34,476 nt of DNA, taken from positions 1 through 34,476 of the forward strand of contig JAFSZN010000116.1 in NCBI GenBank assembly GCA_017455665.1. The letters run 5' to 3'. Shown here piece by piece: positions 7,812 through 13,951 of this stretch (position 1 is the stretch's first letter; each line of letters begins with the position of its first letter). The notes below the pieces were generated by a model. That model ran no database searches and was not told the origin of the DNA. It saw nothing but the letters and a program-made list of their open reading frames with translations. Made by a program: the position numbers and the translations under genes. Origin of the DNA: Lentisphaeria bacterium (GTDB lineage: Bacteria; Verrucomicrobiota; Lentisphaeria; Victivallales; UBA1829).

Positions 7812-8815
7812 AATGGCATCAATTCCTCCTTTGCGGAAGATTCAGTTTGCTCGTTCAAAGCGGCAAGTGCGAGGCGAATGTCCTTCGGGATGCGGGCGGC
7901 GAGTTCCTCCGGCGAGCCGAATTTCTGCTCGCCGCGAATGCGTGCGGCGAATCCGAGCGCCATTTCCCTGCCGTAAAGGTCGGGCGCGCCGTCCGTCAGC
8001 AGATGCGCCTCCACGCGGACCAGTCCGCCGTTGCCGTAGGAATCGAACGTCGGCGCGACACCGATGTTCACCACGGCGGGAAAGCGTTCGTTTCCGACGA
8101 CCGCAAATGCCGCGTACACGCCGTTCGCCGGGAGCATGCCGCATCGCACGTCCAGGTTCGCCGTCGCGCAGTGCAGCGCCTTATGGGCGACTCCGTATCC
8201 GCTGACGACCACGCCCGAAACGGCGGGCCGCCTGCCGAGACAGTGCGCGGCAAACGCCACGTCGCCGGCGGCAAGCGCTTCGCGGATCTTCGTGCTGCTC
8301 ACAATGCCGTGTTCGTCGCGGATCTCCGGAACCGCGCGGCAGACGAATCCGAGTTTGTCCGCATGCTTTTTCAGGAACGCGACATCCCCTGCCCCGCGTG
8401 CACCGAACCGCCACAGGGAGCCGACGCATACGCCGCGGACGCGGACCGGACCGGAAAGCAGACAGCGTGACAGGAAATTCTCGGGCGAAAGCGACGCGAA
8501 TTCCTTCGTGAACGGCAGAGACACGACCGCGCGCACGCCGAGCGAAGCCAGGATGCTGAGCTTGCGTTCGCGGGACATCAGGAGCGGGGGCGGATTGCCG
8601 GGCATCAGGACGGCGCGCGGATGAGGATGGAACGTCAGGATGGCGGGAGCCGCGTTCAGGCGGCGGCTTTCCTCCAGCATTGCACGGACGACCGCCACAT
8701 GCCCGCGGTGCAGGCCGTCGAACGTGCCGATCGCGAACACGACGTCGCGGATGCCGTGTTCCGCCAGTTCGGCGGGCGAGTCGCAGCAGATGAGATCGGA
8801 AGAATTCCAGTTCAT
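7808..8815 (-). CDS. ribF: Bifunctional riboflavin kinase/FAD synthetase
   Basis: Converts riboflavin to FMN and FMN to FAD. The N-terminal nucleotidyltransferase domain has TFDGLHRGH (31-39), the ATP-binding HIGH-type motif, plus TFHPHPRAVL and the C-terminal SSTKIREAL signature. The riboflavin kinase domain begins near 195. Its usual G-x-x-LGFPTANL motif is degenerate here (GVAHKALHCATANLDV), while VVNIGVAPTFDSYGNGGLVRVEAHLL (split: VNIGVAPTF, VRVEAHLL) is kept. The 335-aa length is normal. It begins 10 nt after the ankyrin/STN gene and overlaps the next gene by 4 nt, so it is inside an operon. I see no FMN riboswitch, which would not fit the 10-nt gap. FAD synthetase activity looks intact; kinase activity is less certain. 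Confidence 0.9.
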   Translation of the reverse strand: MNWNSSDLICCDSPAELAEHGIRDVVFAIGTFDGLHRGHVAVVRAMLEESRRLNAAPAILTFHPHPRAVLMPGNPPPLLMSRERKLSILASLGVRAVVSLPFTKEFASLSPENFLSRCLLSGPVRVRGVCVGSLWRFGARGAGDVAFLKKHADKLGFVCRAVPEIRDEHGIVSSTKIREALAAGDVAFAAHCLGRRPAVSGVVVSGYGVAHKALHCATANLDVRCGMLPANGVYAAFAVVGNERFPAVVNIGVAPTFDSYGNGGLVRVEAHLLTDGAPDLYGREMALGFAARIRGEQKFGSPEELAARIPKDIRLALAALNEQTESSAKEELMPL

Positions 8816-8825
8816 AGGCGCACCG

Positions 8826-10397
8826 TCACGGCTTTCTCCTCATGGAACCATCCGTCTTTCCGGTTTCGTTCTTTTCCAGGCCGGGACTGACAAAAAAGAC
8901 CTTGTCCGGACTTTCCAGCCGCAAGGAAAGACCTGTGTTTTTGCAGATGAGCTGAAGCATTTCGTAGAGAGAAACATTCTCGGAAACAAGCGTAATGGGC
9001 ATTTCAGGATACTTCTGGGGGAGGCTGATCCGAATGCCTTTGCCGCCGGGATCCAGATCCCTGCTTTTTATTGAGATGACGCGGACCGCCTGGGCGATAG
9101 AAACATCTTCGAGATCAATGGTTTTGATTTTTGTTTCCCGGAGACGTTTCAACAACGCGCCGTCGGCGGATTCACGGGACTCCGCGCTGTCCGGCGCACT
9201 GTCCGGGGCCGTCTTCTTCTTTTCCGGCGCGGCCGACTGGCGGACGCCGGGCAGGTAGGAATTCATCATCTTCACGATCTCGGCGTTGACGCCGGACGCG
9301 GTACCGGCATGGACGGCCTCCTGCGTGACTTTCGCGCCCGCATCGAGCAGCGCCTTCACCTGTTCCGGGTCGTTGTTCGCGATCGCAAGCATCAGCGCGC
9401 TCATCTTTTTGTCGTTGGCGACGTTCGGGTCGACCTTGTTCTCCATCAGGATCCTGAACAGGCGGCCGTTCTTCGTTTCGAGCGCGAGGATCAGCGGATT
9501 GATCTTGCGTCCGGCAACTTCGGCCGGTTCGCCGATCCTGAGCGGCGGCCGGGTTTCCGTTGCCTCCCCGTCTTCCTCTCCCCTCGGGGACCATGCGCCG
9601 GAGTATTCGCGTTCGAGCCGCACGGAAAGCGCATACGGCACATATGATTTGAGTTTGGAAAGGTCGTCCGCGAGAAGGGTCTGCATGTAGCCGCGTTCGG
9701 CGGCCTTGACGGACTCCAGGATGTCGACGATCATGTCGATTTTCTTCTGCACGTCCGGACTGTTCCGCTTCACGAACCTCGTGGCATTCGGCCCCTTTTC
9801 GACCATATAAGAGAACGTCAGCGCCATATCCATCTCCGTCGAGTACATCCCCGTGTGGCTCACGAAATACTTGTCCCATTCGGACAGGACCGCATCCAGC
9901 TTCTTCTGTGCGCTGTTTGACAGGCTCCCGCGGTCGTTCTCGTAGATAAAGCCGTCCGGGTTGAGCTTGTTCCAGCGTCCGAGGTACGTCTGCGGCATCA
10001 TGGTCGCCTGCAGATAGAACATGTTCGTATAGAACTGCTTGTCGTCCAGGTCGGCATCCAGGAAGAGGCTGTTGCCGATCTTGCGCATCTGGCGCGTGAC
10101 ATTGTCGCGGTCATAGACCGTGTCCTTGAAGACGACCTCCTTGACCTGGAAACGTTTCAGGAACGCGGGATCCAGCGGATAAAGCCAGCCGTAAAAGTTC
10201 CGGACGGCATCCTTCAGCTGCGGTTCGGAAACGGGCGTGCCGTCGGGATCGCGCTTGAGCGAACGCAACTGGTCCGGGCGGATGCGGTACAACGCGATCT
10301 CGCGTTTGCATTCTTTCTCCAGGTCCGGGTCCGCGGCATGAAGGACCCCCAGGGCCGTCATCAGCCCGACCGCAAAGAAAAACTTTCCCGTCTTCAT
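8826..10397 (-). CDS. Secreted protein: peptidase-like N-terminal region, ankyrin repeats and C-terminal STN/secretin-like domain
   Basis: 523-aa exported protein with a clear signal peptide (MKTGKFFFAVGLMTALGVLHAA). Residues about 60-240 resemble a family of secreted zinc peptidases (RWNKLNPDGFIY; later EMDMALTFSYMV and VQKKIDMIVDIL), but the place where HExxH would be expected reads FYLQATMM. Two to three ankyrin repeats lie at about 297-383 (INPLILALETKNGRLFRILM, KMSALMLAIANNDPEQVKAL). After a Lys/Ser/Asp-rich linker, residues 424-505 look like an STN/secretin N-domain (TIDLEDVSIAQAVRVIS, then ENVSLYEMLQLICKNTGLSL). The ATG at 10397 is preceded by AAGGA, 9 nt away. Longer upstream open frames run antisense through pyrH and are not used. 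It heads the ribF-HTH-G1PDH run. Function unknown; domain calls are by eye. Confidence 0.72.
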   Translation of the reverse strand: MKTGKFFFAVGLMTALGVLHAADPDLEKECKREIALYRIRPDQLRSLKRDPDGTPVSEPQLKDAVRNFYGWLYPLDPAFLKRFQVKEVVFKDTVYDRDNVTRQMRKIGNSLFLDADLDDKQFYTNMFYLQATMMPQTYLGRWNKLNPDGFIYENDRGSLSNSAQKKLDAVLSEWDKYFVSHTGMYSTEMDMALTFSYMVEKGPNATRFVKRNSPDVQKKIDMIVDILESVKAAERGYMQTLLADDLSKLKSYVPYALSVRLEREYSGAWSPRGEEDGEATETRPPLRIGEPAEVAGRKINPLILALETKNGRLFRILMENKVDPNVANDKKMSALMLAIANNDPEQVKALLDAGAKVTQEAVHAGTASGVNAEIVKMMNSYLPGVRQSAAPEKKKTAPDSAPDSAESRESADGALLKRLRETKIKTIDLEDVSIAQAVRVISIKSRDLDPGGKGIRISLPQKYPEMPITLVSENVSLYEMLQLICKNTGLSLRLESPDKVFFVSPGLEKNETGKTDGSMRRKP

Positions 10398-10475
10398 GCA
10401 AATCCGTCCTTCGATGGTTCTTCCCGAATCAAAAACCGCTCCGTGCCCCGTGCCGGAGAGCGCGCATAATATCAT

Positions 10476-10503
10476 AATATACAACGAAACCGGCGGATTT
10501 AAA
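10476..10503 (-). promoter_or_regulatory. Putative promoter of the ankyrin/STN-ribF-HTH-G1PDH run
   Basis: On the minus strand TTTAAA (10503-10498), a 16-bp spacer and TATATT (10481-10476). The leader would be about 70 nt and contains a GC-rich CTCCG/CGGAG stem near 10440-10460. Confidence 0.42.
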
Positions 10504-10559
10504 GCGCAAAAAGGGAGAAATTGCACGGAAAAGAGACGAAAGAAAAACCGTGTCTTCAC

Positions 10560-10588
10560 TTGACGAACAAGCGAATCCGTGGTATAAT
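10560..10588 (+). promoter_or_regulatory. Near-consensus extended -10 promoter of pyrH
   Basis: TTGACG (10560-10565), exactly 17 bp, then TATAAT (10583-10588) with TGG immediately before it. This is the best promoter in the window. Predicted start of transcription is near 10595, giving a leader of about 34 nt with GGGAG at 10619-10623 as ribosome-binding site. Confidence 0.82.
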
Positions 10589-10628
10589 AAATTGACCAGT
10601 TTTTTACCACGACCAACCGGGAGCAGTC

Positions 10629-11342
10629 ATGTCCACTCAACTTCGTTATCAGCGCGTCCTCCTCAAAATCAGCGGCGAAGCCCTCAAGGGCGACCGTGAA
10701 TTCGGCTACGATCCGGCAGCCGTGGAAGCAACCGTCGCACGCATCGCCGAAGCCCGCGAGCTCGGCGTGCAGATCGCGCTCGTCGTCGGCGCCGGAAACA
10801 TTTGGCGCGGCGGATCCGCCGTGGGCATGGACCGCGTGACCGCCGACCACATGGGCATGCTCGGCACCGTCATGAACGCCCTGCGCCTGAAAGACGCGTT
10901 CCAGAAGGCAAACATCCCGGTCAACATCCACGCATCCGCCGACCTGCGCCCCTTCGCGCCGAGGTTCGACCGCGACGCCGCGCTGGACCAGCTCTCCCGC
11001 GGCGAGATCGTGATCTACGCGGGCGGCACCGGCTGCCCGTTCTTCACCACCGACACCACGGCGGCGCTCCGCGCGCTGGAATCGAACTGCCAGGCGCTCG
11101 TGAAGGCGACCAAGGTCAACGGCATCTACACCGCCGATCCGATGAAGGACCCGTCCGCGAAGAAGTTCGACGAACTCACCTTCAAGCAGGCGATTGAGGG
11201 ACACTACAAGATCATGGACGCCGCCGCGTTCTCGCTCTGCGCGGACAACAACCTCGCGATCGTGGTCTGCAAGTTCGAGGAACCCGGCGCGCTCGGACGC
11301 GTCCTGACCGGCGACTTCTCCGCCGGCACGATCGTCTCCTGA
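10629..11342 (+). CDS. pyrH: UMP kinase
   Basis: Phosphorylates UMP to UDP in pyrimidine nucleotide synthesis. The 237-aa protein is of standard length for the hexameric bacterial amino-acid-kinase-fold enzyme. Diagnostic segments are VLLKISGEALKG (10-21), GAGNIWRGGSA (54-64), GMDRVTADHMGMLGTVMNAL, and FFTTDTTAALRALE, which forms the UMP/ATP pocket. The ending VVCKFEEPGALGRVLTGDF is typical of the C-terminal strand. Many bacteria place pyrH between tsf and frr; here neither neighbour is present and the gene has its own strong promoter. It is followed by a repeat-rich spacer that separates it from the convergent esterase gene. Confidence 0.97.
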   Translation: MSTQLRYQRVLLKISGEALKGDREFGYDPAAVEATVARIAEARELGVQIALVVGAGNIWRGGSAVGMDRVTADHMGMLGTVMNALRLKDAFQKANIPVNIHASADLRPFAPRFDRDAALDQLSRGEIVIYAGGTGCPFFTTDTTAALRALESNCQALVKATKVNGIYTADPMKDPSAKKFDELTFKQAIEGHYKIMDAAAFSLCADNNLAIVVCKFEEPGALGRVLTGDFSAGTIVS

Positions 11343-11353
11343 CACCGCAAGCG

Positions 11354-11369
11354 ACACTGCAAGCAGTGT
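11354..11369 (+). repeat. Perfect hairpin downstream of pyrH
   Basis: ACACTGC-AA-GCAGTGT, a 7-bp perfect inverted repeat with a 2-nt centre, 12 nt after the pyrH stop. No U-tract follows, so it is not a classical intrinsic terminator. It belongs to the repeat cluster that follows: a related CACTG-AAA-CAGTG stem precedes the divergent copy near 27.05 kb. Confidence 0.6.
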
Positions 11370-11376
11370 TGTAATA

Positions 11377-11483
11377 GTGCCCGGCTACGCTCGGGCACAC
11401 CGCAAGAGGTGCCGTAAAAGTGCCCAACTACGCTCGGGCACACCGCAAGAGGTGCCGAGTTGTGCCCGGCTACGCTCGGGCAC
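11377..11483 (+). repeat. Tandem array of three hairpin repeats (period 42-43 bp)
   Basis: Three copies of a 22-bp element start at 11377, 11420 and 11462. Each opens with GTGCCC and closes with CGGGCAC around a CTACGCT-type loop. Copies 1 and 3 are identical with a 7-bp stem (GTGCCCG/CGGGCAC); copy 2 has AA for GG at element positions 7-8 and keeps 6 bp. Copies 1 and 2 are followed by the shared tail ACCGCAAGAGGTGCCG (11399-11414, 11442-11457). That tail can also pair with the end of each element (GGCAC/GTGCC). A truncated tail ACCGCAAG sits at 11344-11351. The array fills the spacer between convergent pyrH and the esterase gene. It may act as a bidirectional transcription or mRNA-end element. 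A related copy lies at 27057-27078. Confidence 0.85.
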
Positions 11484-11489
11484 GGACGG

Positions 11490-11508
11490 CTTTTCGTTTT
11501 CCGAAAAG
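11490..11508. terminator. Possible bidirectional terminator hairpin
   Basis: CTTTTCG-TTTTC-CGAAAAG, a 7-bp perfect stem between convergent pyrH and the esterase gene. It is AT-rich compared with its surroundings and lacks a long U-tract on either strand, so it is only a candidate. The rest of the spacer to 11581 shows nothing further. Confidence 0.35.
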
Positions 11509-11581
11509 GGGTGGAGACGAGGACCGAATCCATTCCGGCAACCGGGATGCGAGCTGCTGCACCCGGCGAAATGTTATTCAA

Positions 11582-12817
11582 TCACCGGAATATCTTCGAG
11601 GCGAAGTCGGCAAGGTGGATGCGCCAGGCTTTCCATTCGTGGGCACCGTCCGACTCCATGTAGAAGAACGGGTATTTTTCTTCTTCAAGGAGCTGTTTCA
11701 GCCCGCGGATGTCCTCGCGGTGTCCGTCGTATGTGCCGATGCCGACCCAGTAGAGCGACGGTTTGGCGTCGAACACCTTTTTCAGCCCGTTCATGATCTC
11801 GGGATTCTTGCGGTACTGCTCCACGGCGGGCGTCGGATCGCCCCAGTCCGGCAGCGCGCCGGGCGAGAAAAGTCCGATCCAGCCGAACGTCTCCGGATGC
11901 TCCATTGTGTAATAGAACGTCTGGTATCCGCCCATGGAAAGTCCGCACATGGCGCGTCCGCTCTTTTCCGGGATGGTGCGATAGGCGGAGTCGACGTAGG
12001 CGATGAGGTCGGGGAATATGAGCGGGTTGGCGTCTTTGGTCTGGCGCACGCGCGGCTGCTGCGGGCGTTTGCCGTCGACAGGCCCTTCGTTCGGCGCCGC
12101 GGACTGGCCCGCGTTGCCGTTCGGCATGACCACGATCATGGGCTTTGCCTTGCCGGACGCGATGAGATTGTCGAGGATCTGGCACGTGCGGCCCTCGGCC
12201 TGCCATTTCTCCTCGTTCTGGCCTCCGCCGTGGCAGAGATACATGACGGGGTAGCGTTTCGAGGCGTCGGCGGGGTCGTATCCCGGCGGCGTGTACACGG
12301 TCGCACGGCGGTCGATGCCCTGCGCCGGGCTGTGATACCAGACCTTGGAGACGCTGCCGTGCGGGACGTCGTGGACGCTGTAAAGCCAGCCCGCGTCGCC
12401 CTTTTCCTTCGAGACGATGAAGCGGCTGGAGACGATGTTGTTCTCATGGATGCAGAACGAGTTGGACGGGTCGGGCACGTTCACGCCGTCCACGATGAAG
12501 ATGTATGAATACATCTCCGGCGGGACTGCTCCGGACTGGAATTCCCATGTGCCATCGTCGTTTTTCTTCATCGGCTGATTGAACGGCTCGGGAAACGTGC
12601 GGTCGCCGCGCTTCACGTCTTTCTTCTGGAAATCGCCGCGAATCTGCACATCCTTTGCCTGAGGCGCATACAGCCGGAACGTGACGGTCCCGTCCGGGTT
12701 GATTTGCGGAGAGTTGAGGCGGCGCAGACCCGGCATATCGATCTGTGCCGATGCGGTGAGCGATGCCGCAAGACAGAATGCGGAAACAGCAAGGATTTTA
12801 AAGGTCGGAAGGTTCAT
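11582..12817 (-). CDS. Secreted CE1-type esterase (feruloyl/acetyl-xylan esterase-like)
   Basis: 411-aa exported alpha/beta-hydrolase of the esterase D/CE1 type, likely removing ester-linked side groups from hemicellulose. A signal peptide is present (FKILAVSAFCLAASLTASAQ). Residues about 35-135 form an immunoglobulin-like CBM48/E-set domain (GTVTFRLYAPQAKDVQIRGD, YIFIVDGVNVPDPSN), common at the N-terminus of such esterases. The catalytic domain has RRATVYTPPGYDP, YPVMYLCHGGGQNEEKW, the nucleophile S294 in CGLSMGGYQT, a candidate acid D364 (GTYDG) and H393 (DGAHEWKAW). It lies 12 nt after the GH43-like gene and close to GH115, which points to xylan. Substrate (ferulate or acetate) cannot be read from the sequence. 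Confidence 0.87.
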   Translation of the reverse strand: MNLPTFKILAVSAFCLAASLTASAQIDMPGLRRLNSPQINPDGTVTFRLYAPQAKDVQIRGDFQKKDVKRGDRTFPEPFNQPMKKNDDGTWEFQSGAVPPEMYSYIFIVDGVNVPDPSNSFCIHENNIVSSRFIVSKEKGDAGWLYSVHDVPHGSVSKVWYHSPAQGIDRRATVYTPPGYDPADASKRYPVMYLCHGGGQNEEKWQAEGRTCQILDNLIASGKAKPMIVVMPNGNAGQSAAPNEGPVDGKRPQQPRVRQTKDANPLIFPDLIAYVDSAYRTIPEKSGRAMCGLSMGGYQTFYYTMEHPETFGWIGLFSPGALPDWGDPTPAVEQYRKNPEIMNGLKKVFDAKPSLYWVGIGTYDGHREDIRGLKQLLEEEKYPFFYMESDGAHEWKAWRIHLADFASKIFR

Positions 12818-12829
12818 TGTTGTCGCTCC

Positions 12830-13909
12830 TCAGAAGTTTTCAAGGTTCCAGTGTTTTGCAAAGGCTTCGATCTCGTCCCCGGTCAGCCAGATCACCGCGC
12901 CGTGCTTGGCTCCGCTGAAGTTCAGAGCCTTCATTTCGCCCTTGTTGAAGCGGTCAAGATTCCGGAACGTGCGGAAATCGGTGGTTTCGCTGAACGCCAT
13001 TTCGTTCGGCTGGGAGAAGTTGTCGTACATCAGGACATATTTGTCCGTGCCGAACCGCCGCCAGAGGGTCGGCGCTTCCACCCCGCCGCCGACCTTCGCG
13101 CAGTTCTCGCTGCTGACGTACTTGTAGCCGTCGAAAAGACGCTTCGATTCTGCGTGCTTGATGCCGTTGTCCGAGGTAAAAAGGTGGTAGGTCCCGTTCA
13201 CGAGGGTGATGTCGCCGTCGATATAGGTGTGGTCCATCGGCGGATCGAATCCGAGGAGCTTCGGTTCGGTCTCAAGTTTGGTGAAATCGTCGTCGGTGTA
13301 GGAATAGTAGAGCTGGTTCGGTTTGCCGACGATGCCGATGGTGAGGTACACGAACAGCCTGTTCGCCTCGGGATCGAAATACGTCTGGGGCGCCCAGGCG
13401 CAGCGGATGTCGCCGAGCTGAGGGAACGCGGCGGCAACGTCGAACCGGGAGCCGGTCCAGTTGACGAGGTCTTTCGACTTCATGAGGATGATGCTCCGGT
13501 TGTTGCCCCAGCCGTATTTCTCGCCGTCGCGCTGCCATTCGGTGTCGCGGAGACCTTCCTGCTTCGCATAGATGTGCAGGTCGGTCAGCGTCATGTAAAA
13601 CCCGTCCGGGCCGCGGTAGATGTGCGGATCGCGGATGCCCTTCTGTTCGGCGAGGTCGATGCCCCTGATGGCGCATTTGCCGTCGTTGACAGCCGTGAAG
13701 CTGTAACCATCGCGGCTGAGCGCGAAGAAGATGTCGTGATCGTGCTCGCGGAAGAAGACGAGCAAATAGCCGCCGAAGTTGTCTTCCGTGATCTCGGGGA
13801 GCTTGTCCGGCTTTGCCCCGCAGCACGCGCAGGAAGCCGGGAAAACGGAGAGGATGGCGGCCGCGGAGACCGCCATGCCGGCGAGGAGGATTTTTTTGAT
13901 CGATCTCAT
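12830..13909 (-). CDS. Exported GH43-like glycoside hydrolase
   Basis: 359-aa protein with an N-terminal export signal (KKILLAGMAVSAAAILSVFP). A PASC motif near residue 27 could make it a lipoprotein. The body looks like a five-bladed beta-propeller of the GH43 clan, with repeated blade motifs such as LVFFREHDHDIFFALSRDG, SIILMKSKDLVNWTG, NQLYYSYTDDDFTKL and YVLMYDNFSQPNEMAFSETT. Candidate catalytic residues in the usual order are D94 (GIRDPHIYRG), D231 or D233 (IDGDI) and E278 (GVEAPTLWRR); WAPQTYFDP is also typical. Family members remove arabinose or xylose. It is placed between GH115 (42 nt) and a CE1-type esterase (12 nt), a sensible set for decorated xylan. Exact GH43 subfamily not determined. 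Confidence 0.8.
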   Translation of the reverse strand: MRSIKKILLAGMAVSAAAILSVFPASCACCGAKPDKLPEITEDNFGGYLLVFFREHDHDIFFALSRDGYSFTAVNDGKCAIRGIDLAEQKGIRDPHIYRGPDGFYMTLTDLHIYAKQEGLRDTEWQRDGEKYGWGNNRSIILMKSKDLVNWTGSRFDVAAAFPQLGDIRCAWAPQTYFDPEANRLFVYLTIGIVGKPNQLYYSYTDDDFTKLETEPKLLGFDPPMDHTYIDGDITLVNGTYHLFTSDNGIKHAESKRLFDGYKYVSSENCAKVGGGVEAPTLWRRFGTDKYVLMYDNFSQPNEMAFSETTDFRTFRNLDRFNKGEMKALNFSGAKHGAVIWLTGDEIEAFAKHWNLENF

Positions 13910-13951
13910 GGAAACACCTTGTTTTTTGCGGAGGTTCTATCGTTTCATGCG

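Noticed and set aside
8816-8825. FMN riboswitch for ribF
   Set aside because: Only 10 nt separate it from the upstream stop codon, so there is no room for the aptamer.
10398-11357. N-terminal extension of the ankyrin/STN reading frame through the promoter region and antisense to pyrH
   Set aside because: The signal peptide and ribosome-binding site at 10397 define the start, and the extension crosses two promoters and the opposite strand of pyrH.
11377-11483. Possible small CRISPR array
   Set aside because: The units are palindromic and the material between them is the repeated tail, not unique spacers; no cas genes are present.
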